Assembly (NCBI GenBank): GCA_963733885.1
Contig: CAVTES010000006.1
Span: forward strand, 530,293-594,292
Direction: 5' to 3'
DNA: 64,000 bases
Origin: JACVRW01 sp963733885
Lineage (GTDB): Bacteria > Actinomycetota > Thermoleophilia > Solirubrobacterales > Thermoleophilaceae
Made by a program: the position numbers and the translations under genes. The notes under the pieces were generated by a model. It had not been told where the DNA came from. It saw nothing but the letters and a program-made list of their open reading frames with translations, and searched no databases. This document shows, one piece after another, positions 43,343-51,140 of this stretch (positions are counted from its first letter, which is position 1; every line of letters starts with the position of its first letter).

Positions 43343-43364
43343 TCATGCCATCGGGACGATGACG
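43343..43364 (+). promoter_or_regulatory. Element motif, exact copy upstream of CMD copy 2
   Basis: TCATGCCATCG then GGACGATGACG, identical over 22 bp to 48494-48515. It lies 80 bp before ATG 43445 in the same orientation. The centre CATCG-GGA-CGATG is a 5-bp inverted repeat, compatible with binding of a dimer. Confidence 0.65.
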
Positions 43365-43444
43365 GCTCCCCCTCCCGTCGTGTCTAGTTCGAGGTACACC
43401 GCGGGCACGACCCGCGGAGCCCCCAGAGAACCGCGAAGGAGGAC

Positions 43445-43801
43445 ATGGCCGAGTACGAGGAGACCCTGCGCAGGCTCGCGCTCAACGACGAGAGCTTCGT
43501 CGAATCGGTGCTCGGGATGGGGCGCGACACCGTCGAGGTCTCCCGGCTGGATCCCAAGACGCATGCCCTGGTGCGGCTGGCGGCGTCGCTTGCAATCGAC
43601 GCGGCGCCCAGCTCCTACCAGTCGAACGCAGAGAGGGCACTGGCTGCCGGGGCCGACATCGACGAGATCGTCGGGACCCTGATCGCGGTGGCTCCTACCG
43701 TCGGGCTGACTCGTGTGGTTTCCGCTGCGCCTGAGCTGGCGCTGGCGCTCGGCTACGACGTGGAGGCAGCGTTCGAAGCGCCTGAGGAGGACGCTCGGTG
43801 A
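43445..43801 (+). CDS. CMD/AhpD-like family protein, copy 2
   Basis: A 118-residue protein: MAEYEETLRRLALNDESFVE, then GMGRDTVEVSRLDPKTHALV, APSSYQSNAERALAAGADID and EIVGTLIAVAPTVGLTRVVS. It is about 80 percent similar to the gene at 63404 and lacks the redox CxxC. The ribosome site GAAGGAGG precedes ATG 43445. The stop overlaps the GTG of a small basic protein gene (GTGA), so the two are translationally coupled. Confidence 0.88.
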   Translation: MAEYEETLRRLALNDESFVESVLGMGRDTVEVSRLDPKTHALVRLAASLAIDAAPSSYQSNAERALAAGADIDEIVGTLIAVAPTVGLTRVVSAAPELALALGYDVEAAFEAPEEDAR

Positions 43802-43962
43802 ACGCTCTCCCTGCACGGCGCATTGCTCACCGGGTCGGGCGACGCAGCCTGAGGCACCTGGTCGAGCGACGCGGACCGCGGCTCGATCTCGGGCTGCCGG
43901 AGCAGCGCCCCGAGCGATCCCGCCCGCTCGCCGTGCAAGCGCTGGATGCGCTCAAGGCCTGA
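43798..43962 (+). CDS. Small Arg-rich protein coupled to CMD copy 2
   Basis: A 54-residue frame starting GTG inside the GTGA overlap with CMD. It reads VNALPARRIAHRVGRRSLRH, then LVERRGPRLDLGLPEQ. The counterpart behind CMD copy 3 (63757-63927) shares HRVGRR-LR-LVERR and the same 4-bp overlap. Conservation of position and motif supports a real small protein family; the high Arg content suggests nucleic-acid or membrane binding, which is inference. Confidence 0.6.
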   Translation: MNALPARRIAHRVGRRSLRHLVERRGPRLDLGLPEQRPERSRPLAVQALDALKA

Positions 43963-43991
43963 GGCGCTATACGGAGGCTCCCTCCGTCCGC

Positions 43992-45191
43992 CTATGCCGG
44001 CGAGGCCGGCGAGTGCGGTTCCGGTTCGCGAGCCGGGTCGGCCGGCTTGGCCGTCGCCTCCGACTGCGCGCGCGTGCGGGCAAGGTCGCCTGAGATCTTC
44101 ACGGCCGCCGCCGTCAGCGGAGCCGCGAGGACCAGGCCGATCGTCCCGAAGAGGCTGCCTGCCGCGATCGTGACGACCAGGACCGCGAGTGGGTGGAGAC
44201 CCAGCGTGGCCCCGTAGGCGATCGGCTGGACGATCTGCTGGAGGATTCCGTTGGCCAGTAGCACGACCAGCGCCATCAGGGCCGCGGTCTCAGGCCCCTC
44301 CGCCCCGAGTGTGATCAGCACCGTGAAGATCCCGGCGGTCCAGGCGCCGATGTACGGGATGTAGGCGCCCAGGAAGTTGATCACCGCGATCGATCCCGCG
44401 AGGGGAACGCCGAGCACGACTGCGGCGAACCCGATCACCACCGCGTTGAAGGCCGCCACCACGGACACTCCTGCGAAATAGCCCCGCAGGGACGTGATCA
44501 CGCGTGCGGTGATCGTGTGTGCGACCCGGGGCGGGACGCCGAGGTGGCGCTCCCCCCACGCCCTGATCGCAGGACCGTCCTTCAGGAGGAAGACAAGGCT
44601 GAGCGCGGTGAAGGAGAGAAACATCGCCAGCGAGGCGAGCGCGTCGAGACCGGTGCTGAGGCCGTCGATGAGGGCGTGGAAACCGTCGCTCACCGACGCG
44701 CTCGCCTCGCTGTTGGCGCTCTCGGCCGAGCTCGCGCTCACGCCCAGGTCCTCGAGCCAGCCCTGGATCTCGTCCGCGGCGCCCTGGAGATTGGAGGTCA
44801 GATCGTCTGCCTGGCTCGAGATACCGGCCACCACCATCAAGAAGACGAAGACGCCGAGCACCACCATCAGCAGGAACACGATCGCGGTGCCGAGCCCCCG
44901 CCGCACCCCCCGGCGCTCCAGAAAGGCCATCACAGGCGAGAGCACGACCGCCACGATCGCGGCGGTGACCACCGGGAGGACAATGGTCTGGGTGAGGGCG
45001 AGCAGCCACACCGCGCCGGCTAGGAATGCCGCCACCCCGACGAGCAGCCACGACATCAAGCCGAGGTCTCGCAGCCACCGGGGAGCAGCAACCACGCCGG
45101 TGAGCTCGCCCGGCTCCATCTCAAGGAACTCGGTGTCCTCGCCCTGGTCGTCAGCCCTGCCCTGATTGCGCCGCAGCCGGCCGCGGATCAT
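43992..45191 (-). CDS. AI-2E family transporter (PerM-like)
   Basis: A 399-residue membrane protein with the usual layout: a helical hairpin at the N-terminus (TQTIVLPVVTAAIVAVVLSP), an amphipathic extracytoplasmic insert (residues 130-190) and a C-terminal block of helices with LGVPLAGSIAVINFLGAYIP, then YIGAW and AIVQ-like VQPIAYGATLGLHPLAVL. Members export small molecules or act in Na+/H+ exchange. It overlaps the antiporter gene by 4 bp (ATGA), which favours an ion-homeostasis role here. Confidence 0.88.
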   Translation of the reverse strand: MIRGRLRRNQGRADDQGEDTEFLEMEPGELTGVVAAPRWLRDLGLMSWLLVGVAAFLAGAVWLLALTQTIVLPVVTAAIVAVVLSPVMAFLERRGVRRGLGTAIVFLLMVVLGVFVFLMVVAGISSQADDLTSNLQGAADEIQGWLEDLGVSASSAESANSEASASVSDGFHALIDGLSTGLDALASLAMFLSFTALSLVFLLKDGPAIRAWGERHLGVPPRVAHTITARVITSLRGYFAGVSVVAAFNAVVIGFAAVVLGVPLAGSIAVINFLGAYIPYIGAWTAGIFTVLITLGAEGPETAALMALVVLLANGILQQIVQPIAYGATLGLHPLAVLVVTIAAGSLFGTIGLVLAAPLTAAAVKISGDLARTRAQSEATAKPADPAREPEPHSPASPA

Positions 45192-46477
45192 GTGGCGGCC
45201 TTGGTGGGCTGTGTCGCGGGTCCGCGGGTTCGTGTCACGTCGGTCGGTGTGCTCTCCATCGGCGGGGCCTTGTCGCGCGGGTGCTGCTCGAACCAGCGGC
45301 CGTAGCGCCCCGCGAGCGGCGCCGCGCTGAGGCCGTGGGCCAAGACCGAGAGCCCGACCGTTACGTAGATGGCATTCGCGATCAGGTGCTCGTGAGGGAG
45401 TGCCGACTCCTCGATCACGATCACCGCGAACACGATCGACGCAAGGCCGCGCGGACCGAACCAGCCGAGGAAGCCGACCGTCGGCGCCCTGGCGCGCGAC
45501 CTCAACATCGCGATCGCGACCGGCAGCATCCGCACGACGGTGAGGCTGAGGAGCGCGTACAGCGCGAGCTCCCAGGTCAGCTCGCCGAGCGCGGGACCGA
45601 GCAGAATGGCCCCGAAGAGCACGAAGGTCACGCCGTTGAGCACGTCCCCCACTTCCTCGCTGAGCTCGTTGAGGTCCTCAGGGTCACGCTTGAGCGCCGC
45701 GCGAAACACCATGCCCCCGACGAACGCCGCGATGAAGCCCGACCCGTGGAGCCCGACAGCGATCCCGTATGCGAGAGCCGCGCCGGCAGCGGGGATGACC
45801 TGCCGCCACTGAGGCGCGATCAGACCTCGCCGACCGGCGTGGATGACGACGGCCGCGATCAGCAGACCGGCCGCAACACCTCCGACCAGGCCGTAGCCGA
45901 TCTCCTCGAGCAGAAGGGTGGCCGGGCTGCGCCCATGCGAGATCTCGGACTCCACATCGGCCACGGCCACGGCGGCGAACAGCAGCGGCACGCAGATCCC
46001 GTCGTTGAGCCCGCTCTCGACGTTCAGGCCCTGGCGAATTCGCTTTGGGACCCGCGGCTCGGTTACGACCGCCTGGCCAAGCGCAGCGTCTGTCGGAGCC
46101 AACACGATTGCGAGGATCACTGCCTCCTCCCAGGACAACTGCCCGAAGATCCCGGCCGCCGCAACGGCCCCGAGCGCGATCGTCAGCGGGAGGCCGATGC
46201 CGAGGAGGCGCAGCGGCACACCGACCTCACGCCGAAGCTGCCCGAGATCGATGCGCGAGGCGTCGCAGAACAGCACCAGTGCCAACGTCGCCTCCGCCAG
46301 CGTTCGCACGGCCGAACTCGAGCTGTCGACGTCGATCTCGCCGAGCACCTTGGGCCCGACCAGCAACCCGACGACGACGAACAGCATCGCCGACGTGACC
46401 GGCGTCCCCGACAGCCGCCCCGAAATCGCTCCAACGCCGAGCAGCGTGAGCGCAACGATGGCAAGGGACCAGTCCAT
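45188..46477 (-). CDS. CPA1-type sodium/proton antiporter
   Basis: A 429-residue transporter with about 12 helices. The ion-binding region is ILAIVLAPTDAALGQAVVTE and LNVESGLNDGICVPLLFAAV, typical of NhaP/CPA1 antiporters that exchange Na+ or K+ for H+. GWFGPRGLASIVFAVIV is a further signature. The gene is coupled to the AI-2E transporter downstream by ATGA. Upstream, a hypothetical gene ends 13 bp away when its frameshift is corrected. Confidence 0.9.
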   Translation of the reverse strand: MDWSLAIVALTLLGVGAISGRLSGTPVTSAMLFVVVGLLVGPKVLGEIDVDSSSSAVRTLAEATLALVLFCDASRIDLGQLRREVGVPLRLLGIGLPLTIALGAVAAAGIFGQLSWEEAVILAIVLAPTDAALGQAVVTEPRVPKRIRQGLNVESGLNDGICVPLLFAAVAVADVESEISHGRSPATLLLEEIGYGLVGGVAAGLLIAAVVIHAGRRGLIAPQWRQVIPAAGAALAYGIAVGLHGSGFIAAFVGGMVFRAALKRDPEDLNELSEEVGDVLNGVTFVLFGAILLGPALGELTWELALYALLSLTVVRMLPVAIAMLRSRARAPTVGFLGWFGPRGLASIVFAVIVIEESALPHEHLIANAIYVTVGLSVLAHGLSAAPLAGRYGRWFEQHPRDKAPPMESTPTDVTRTRGPATQPTKAAT

Positions 46478-46489
46478 TCGGAGCCCTCG

Positions 46490-46925
46490 CTAGCGGGCGA
46501 CCGTCCCGGCTTCGCCGGTCGGTCTCTGTCGCGCGCGCGAACGGACCGAGGAGCGCGGAGGCTTGCTCTGGGGCGGCAGCCACCTCGACGGTTTCGCCGT
46601 CCGCAGCCGCCAACGTGGCGATCGCGGGCTCGTCACCGAGGCGGTGCAGCTTCTTGCGCTCCTCGGGGTCTGCCGCTCGTGGCGTGGCGTCGCTGACCCA
46701 GAGCAGTTCCTCGTTCCACGCCGCCGGACTTCCTCGCCATGCGAAGACGTCGGAGACCCAGATTGCGTGACCGCGGGTCCAGCGCTTCTTCCCGGGCCGG
46801 CGGACGCGTACCGGAACGTCGCCGTACCGCTTGCGCAGCCTCCGATTGTTGAAAAGCAGCATGAAGATGCCGATGGCGCAGAGCCAGAGGGGTACCCCAA
46901 GCGCTGCGAGGATTGCCCAGATCAC
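46490..46925 (-). CDS. Membrane-anchored hypothetical protein, frameshifted
   Basis: One N-terminal helix (AILAALGVPLWLCAIGIFML then LLFNNRRLRKRYG) is followed by a cytoplasmic domain of about 110 residues (VPVRVRRPGKKRWTRGHAIW, FAWRGSPAAWNEELLWVSDA). The original frame would run 250 bp into the antiporter gene; an extra base near 46535 in GCGCGCGCG moves it to a stop at 46490. This resembles DUF2550-type actinobacterial proteins in layout, though I am not sure of the family. An element motif lies 33 bp upstream. Confidence 0.6.
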
Positions 46926-46957
46926 GATTGAGCGACCGTACCTTCCGCGGTCGCGAC

Positions 46958-46979
46958 TCTCATCGTCCCGATGGGATGG
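46958..46979 (-). promoter_or_regulatory. Element motif copy upstream of the membrane-anchored protein
   Basis: On the minus strand: CCATCCCATCG then GGACGATGAGA, matching the exact copies at 18 of 22 positions including the whole CATCGGGACGATGA core. It lies 33 bp before ATG 46925. Confidence 0.55.
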
Positions 46980-46999
46980 TTCCGCAGACCGAGCGACAC

Positions 47000-48040
47000 C
47001 TAGCGCCTCGGGCCCAAGCTGTCGAGGCGTCTCTGCAGCAAAGCTTGGGCGCGCCTCAGCTCCCGGAGCTGTCCGGCGAGGCTTCGCGCACGCCGCCGGC
47101 GGGCCTGAAGGGACTGCCTGAGCTCGTCGGCCGCGGCCCGGAGCTCCGCGATCTGGGCCCTGAACCCGTCGGTCTCGGCCCGGATCCCTGCGATCTCGGC
47201 CGTGGACCCGTCGGTCTCGCGCTGCGTGCGCTCGAGCTCGTCGATCCGACCTTCAATGGTGCTCGCGCGGCTGGAGCCCCTGCGTGTTGCGACCCCGACC
47301 TCGTTCCCAATCGCCGCGACATCCCGGCTGACCCGCCCGAGCTCTTGCTCGGTGAGCCGCCCGCTCCGCTCCGCGAGCGTCCCCTTGAGCGACTGAAGCC
47401 GCTCCTGATCGCTGCCGAGCTCGGAGCGCGTCGGCTTGGAGAGTTGATCGCCGAGCAGCGAGCGCACCTGTCCGACCCCGCCATCGACGTCGGCGAGCTG
47501 TGATGACAGGTCCGCCAGCTTGGCCTGCGCCTTCGCGCTCAGCTGCTCGGCGTTCGCGATCGCGTTCGACATCAGCTCGTTCGTCGTCGCCAGAGAGCTG
47601 TTCAACTTCTCCATCTCGGCAACAAGCGTCTTGGCGTCCTCGACGGCTTCCGGCGTGCTCGGGTCGGCGTTGCTTGCGACTGCCAGCGTGGTCACACCCA
47701 TAGCGAGCAGCAGTGCCATCAGCCCGAGCACGACCCACGCCCAGGCGGGCGCCGGCCCGGCCGGAGGCCGAGTGGTCGGTGGCTCCTCGGGCGGCACTTG
47801 CTCGTCCCCAGCCTCGACGGCCGGCGCTTGCTCGTCCCCAGCCTCGACAGCCGGCGCTTGCTCGTCCCCAGCGTCGACGGCCGGCGCCTCGGAAGGGTCG
47901 ACCTCCGCCGCGTCCGAGGCGGCGTCCGGCTCCGCCTCCGCAGAGGGCGGCGTGGTCGGAGAGTCCTCCGGCATCTCGCTGTCGGCCACGTCAGCGGCGG
48001 CGTCGGGCTCCGCTTCCTTCGGAGACCGCGGCGTCGTCAC
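47000..48040 (-). CDS. Single-pass membrane protein with long coiled coil
   Basis: A 346-residue protein. The N-terminal 90 residues are an acidic Ala/Pro/Glu-rich stretch with three tandem copies of AVEAGDEQAP-like decapeptides. One membrane helix follows (WAWVVLGLMALLLAMGVTTL), then about 220 residues of predicted coiled coil (LSSQLADVDGGVGQVRSLLG, AEIAGIRAETDGFRAQIAEL). This suggests a structural or sensory envelope protein. Its ATG overlaps the stop of the shorter relative upstream (ATGA). Confidence 0.65.
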   Translation of the reverse strand: MTTPRSPKEAEPDAAADVADSEMPEDSPTTPPSAEAEPDAASDAAEVDPSEAPAVDAGDEQAPAVEAGDEQAPAVEAGDEQVPPEEPPTTRPPAGPAPAWAWVVLGLMALLLAMGVTTLAVASNADPSTPEAVEDAKTLVAEMEKLNSSLATTNELMSNAIANAEQLSAKAQAKLADLSSQLADVDGGVGQVRSLLGDQLSKPTRSELGSDQERLQSLKGTLAERSGRLTEQELGRVSRDVAAIGNEVGVATRRGSSRASTIEGRIDELERTQRETDGSTAEIAGIRAETDGFRAQIAELRAAADELRQSLQARRRRARSLAGQLRELRRAQALLQRRLDSLGPRR

Positions 48041-48399
48041 GGGCTCTGTCCCTTCGAGGATGAGCGCTCGTTCTTCTTCTCCTGGGCCGACGACGCCTTG
48101 TCCTGAGCCGAGGCGGAGGCGGACGCGAACTGGTCGTTGAACTCGTCGAGTTCCACGTTCGTCGTCTTAACGTTGCCGACAAGGTCGTCCAGCAGCTGGG
48201 AGGCCGATGCCGAGGCGGCTTCCGCGTTCTCCGAGGTGTCACGAGCCTCGACGAACAGTGCCAGCGTCACCGCGACGAGCGCGACGCCCAGCGCGCTCAA
48301 GGTGACCCAGACCCAGGTGGGCATACGACCGGTGGATGCCTCTGCGGTCGGGTCCACCGCATCTTCGGCCGTCTGCGCGGGAGCGGGTGCCTCGCTCAT
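48037..48399 (-). CDS. Short single-pass membrane protein
   Basis: A 120-residue protein with the same plan as its downstream neighbour: an acidic Ala/Pro-rich start (MSEAPAPAQTAEDAVD), one helix (WVWVTLSALGVALVAVTLAL) and a helical, polar C-terminal region (LLDDLVGNVKTTNVELDEFN). The two are probably partners or paralogues. The element motif at 48494 is in the intergenic region shared with the divergent small gene at 48625. Confidence 0.6.
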   Translation of the reverse strand: MSEAPAPAQTAEDAVDPTAEASTGRMPTWVWVTLSALGVALVAVTLALFVEARDTSENAEAASASASQLLDDLVGNVKTTNVELDEFNDQFASASASAQDKASSAQEKKNERSSSKGQSP

Positions 48400-48493
48400 C
48401 AACGGCAACCTAGGCCCGGGTGCCCGGGAGCACATCGTCCCTTCGGGATGAACCGGCGCTCGGTCGGTCAGCCGGCGAGGGTGCTTGGCCGGT

Positions 48494-48515
48494 TCATGCC
48501 ATCGGGACGATGACG
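48494..48515 (+). promoter_or_regulatory. Element motif, exact copy upstream of the gene at 48625
   Basis: Identical over 22 bp to 43343-43364 although the flanks differ completely. It lies 109 bp before ATG 48625 and 95 bp from the divergent ATG 48399; the partly palindromic core could serve both. Confidence 0.65.
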
Positions 48516-48624
48516 GGCGGTTGTGGCCGTTGGAGGATGTCTCTGCGCTCCGCGCTCTTTCCGCAGCTAGAGCCCAATACCGAGCGGCGCAGACGTCGAC
48601 TCGGTCCAACCCAAGGGGGTAGCA

Positions 48625-48828
48625 ATGTCGACGTTTCTCTGGATCCTGCTCGTGGTCCTGTATCTGACGGCGCTCGTCTCGCTCGGCCTCGCAACGCTCC
48701 GCAAGGGGCACACCGCGCTGTTCTGGTTCGGGATCATCTTCCCCGTCCTCTGGATCTTCGGCGCGCTGATGCAGCCCACCGCGAAGGCGGCCGCCGCAGA
48801 GTCCAGAAGCACGCTGCAGGGGTCCTAA
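48625..48828 (+). CDS. Small two-helix membrane protein
   Basis: A 67-residue protein of two helices: MSTFLWILLVVLYLTALVSL and TALFWFGIIFPVLWIFGALM, joined by a basic loop (ATLRKGH). It resembles the PLDc_N/small inner-membrane stress peptides. AAGGGGG lies before ATG 48625. The element motif upstream suggests coregulation with the other cargo genes. Confidence 0.65.
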   Translation: MSTFLWILLVVLYLTALVSLGLATLRKGHTALFWFGIIFPVLWIFGALMQPTAKAAAAESRSTLQGS

Positions 48829-48882
48829 CGGGACCGGCTGAGACGGCGGTCGTGGCCCTGCCATCGCATGGCCGAACCGGCC

Positions 48883-49483
48883 TCAGGCCGTGCGGGCAGG
48901 CCGGCGGCGGTCGCCCGCGTATGTCGTGAGCTGAGCCAGCGCGGTGCCGATCACCGCGCCGGCCAGCACGTCGGCCGGGTAGTGCACGCCGGTGTGGACG
49001 CGCGAGTACGCGACGAGCGCCGCGAGCGCGTGGAGCGGCACTGCGGCCGCCGGCGACACGTGGCCGAGCCCGGTCGCGAACGCGAAAGCGCTCGCGGAGT
49101 GGCCGGAGGGGAACGAGCGCGAGCTCGGCATTCGCACGTGGCGTGCGAGCGGGACCTCCCCCGCCAGGCGCTCGGGGCGTCGCCGGCGTGCGAGCGGCTT
49201 CACGGCGACGTTGACCACGGTCGCCGTGACCCCGAGGGCCGCAAGCCCGCTGGGCGGCGGCGCGGCGGCCGGTGCTTCCGCCGCCGAGCGCGAGCAGCCC
49301 GGCGGAGGCCAGCGAGAGGCGCGAGTAGTCGGCGGCGCGCGAGAGCCGGCTCATCGCGACGTCGAGGGTCGGGGTCGGGGTGCGGGCGATGGCGGCGTAG
49401 ATCGCGAGGTCGAGGCGCTCGGCGTCCTCGACCCAGCGCGGCCGCCGTGGCCGGTGGGTCGCGGGTTCGGCGTTGGTACCCAA
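48883..49483 (-). CDS. PAP2-family membrane phosphatase, frameshifted
   Basis: The tripartite PAP2 signature is visible: KPLARRRRPER, RSFPSGHSAS and SRVHTGVHYPADVLAG, so the protein should dephosphorylate phosphatidate, undecaprenyl pyrophosphate or similar lipids. The N-terminal part (MGTNAEPATHRPRRPRWVED) lies in another frame; removing one base near 49252 joins it through SGLAALGVTATVVNVAVKPL. It is divergent from the diacylglycerol-kinase-like gene; the two enzymes have opposing lipid activities. Confidence 0.78.
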
Positions 49484-49497
49484 GGAGGAGGGATCCT

Positions 49498-50813
49498 ATG
49501 AGGCGACGACAGCTCGCGGCGATCGTCGCGCTGGTGGTGGGGGCCGCCACGATCGTGCTCGGCATCGCCGTGGCGGTGAGCGAGTTCCCGCGCGGCTTGG
49601 TCCTGCTGGGCTGTGTGGTGGTGGCCGCCGCGGCGGCCTGGTACGGCGTGCTGCGGCGGGGGGCTGCGCGCGTGGCGGGGCTGACCATCGCTGCGCTGGC
49701 GCTGGCGGGGGCGCTGGTCGTGCTCATTGCGAATGGGGCGCCGTTCGTCGATCTGCTGGTCGTGGCCGGGCTGCTGGTGTCGCTCGCGGCCGCGCGTGCC
49801 ACGCTCGCCGTGCACGTTGATCTGCCCGACGCGCCCGCGCCGCGCCGACCGGTGCTGTTCTTCAACCCGCGTTCGGGTGGCGGCAAGGCCGAGCGCTTCG
49901 CGCTCGCCGACGAGGCCCGCGCGCGCGGGATCGAGCCGATCGAGCTGGGGCCCCCCTGGGACCTGGAGCAGCTCGTCCGCGGGGCCGTCGAGCGCGGCGC
50001 CGACGCGCTCGCGATGGCCGGCGGCGACGGGTCGCAGGCGATCGTCGCGGCGATCGCCGCCGAGCGCGGGCTCCCCTACGCCTGCGTGCCCGCCGGCACA
50101 CGCAACCACTTCGCGCTCGACCTCGGCGTCGACCGCGACGACGTCGTCGGCGCCCTCGACGCGTTCGTCGACGGCGGCGAGCGCGTCGTGGACCTGGCCG
50201 AGGTCAACGGTCGCGTGTTCGTCAACAACGTCTCGCTCGGGCTCTACGCCGAGGCCGTCCAGCGAGAGGGGTATCGCGACGCGAAGCTGCGCACCCTGCT
50301 CGACACCGTGCCGGATGTGCTCGGCCCGGACGGCGGAGACCTCGACATGCGCTGGACCGGCCCGGGCGGGCACGAACACCGCTCGGGGGCGATGGTGCTC
50401 GTCTCCAACAACAAATACCGGCTCGGCCGCGCTGTCGGCTCCGGCACGCGGCCGCGGATCGACGACGGCCTGCTCGGGATCACGGTCCTCGGCGAGCCCT
50501 CCGGGCGCGGCGAGAGCGGCCGTCGTTGCAGCGGCCCTTGCGCGAGTGGTCGGCGCCCGGCTTCGAGGTCGACGCCGACCGGCCCGTTCCCGCCGGCATC
50601 GACGGCGAGGCGCTCAAGCTCGACCCGCCGCTGCGCTTCCGCATCCGGCCCGGCGTCCTGCGCGTGCGGATCGCGCGCAAGCACCCGGGCGCCTCGCCCT
50701 CGGCCCAAGCTCCCGAGGGCATGAAGGCCGGCCTGGTCGAGCTGACGCGAATCGCCCGCGGCCGCCCCCAGCAACCGTCAACGTCAACAACAAGGAGGCC
50801 CGAATGGACCTGA
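49498..50813 (+). CDS. Diacylglycerol/lipid kinase family protein, frameshifted
   Basis: Four N-terminal helices (residues 8-100) precede a DAGK catalytic domain: VLFFNPRSGGGKAERFALAD, LAMAGGDGSQAIVAAIAAER and CVPAGTRNHFALDLGVDRDD carry the nucleotide-binding GGDG. Near 50510 one base seems missing, after which PLREWSAPGFEVDADRPVPA then GIDGEALKLDPPLRF completes the beta-sandwich domain. These enzymes phosphorylate diacylglycerol or related lipids. The corrected frame ends at 50813, overlapping the amphi-Trp start. Confidence 0.82.
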
Positions 50814-51022
50814 TGGAGATCACCGAGAAGGAACGGCTCAGCCGCGAGGACGCCGCCGCCCGCCTGCACGCCCTCGCCGACATGCTCGCCAAACACAACG
50901 ACGTCGAATTCGACCGCGGCGGCATGCACTTCAAAGTGCACGTCCCCGACGAGGTCGACTTCAAGCTCGAGATCGAGATCGAGGACGATAAGAGGGAGCT
51001 CGAGATCGAGCTCAAATGGTGA
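50804..51022 (+). CDS. Amphi-Trp domain protein
   Basis: A 72-residue protein: MDLMEITEKERLSREDAAAR, then LHALADMLAKHNDVEFDRGG, and an alternating acidic/hydrophobic strand ending ELEIELKW. This is the amphi-Trp family, named for the amphipathic strand that ends in Trp; function unknown. CAAGGAGG lies 6 bp before ATG 50804. It overlaps the lipid-kinase stop and is followed 7 bp later by a small coiled-coil gene. Confidence 0.85.
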   Translation: MDLMEITEKERLSREDAAARLHALADMLAKHNDVEFDRGGMHFKVHVPDEVDFKLEIEIEDDKRELEIELKW

Positions 51023-51029
51023 GCTGACC

Positions 51030-51140
51030 GTGCGCCGCAAGGTCGCCGAGCTACGCCGGGAGGTCGCGGAGCTGAGAGCGCGGCTCAAGTCACTGAAGGA
51101 GCCACATCCCGTGGCAAGCGAAATCGCGAGGAGGAAGTGA
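51030..51140 (+). CDS. Small coiled-coil protein
   Basis: A 36-residue frame from GTG 51030: VRRKVAELRREVAELRARLK then SLKEPHPVASEIARRK. The first 25 residues form a clean heptad coiled coil. Spacing (7 bp after the amphi-Trp stop, TGATG overlap with the MBL gene) supports a real translated gene in this operon. Confidence 0.5.
   Translation: MRRKVAELRREVAELRARLKSLKEPHPVASEIARRK

Noticed and set aside
46227..46489. C-terminal extension of the membrane-anchored protein into the antiporter gene
   Set aside because: It would overlap the antiporter by 250 bp; a single-base correction gives a stop 13 bp before the antiporter instead.
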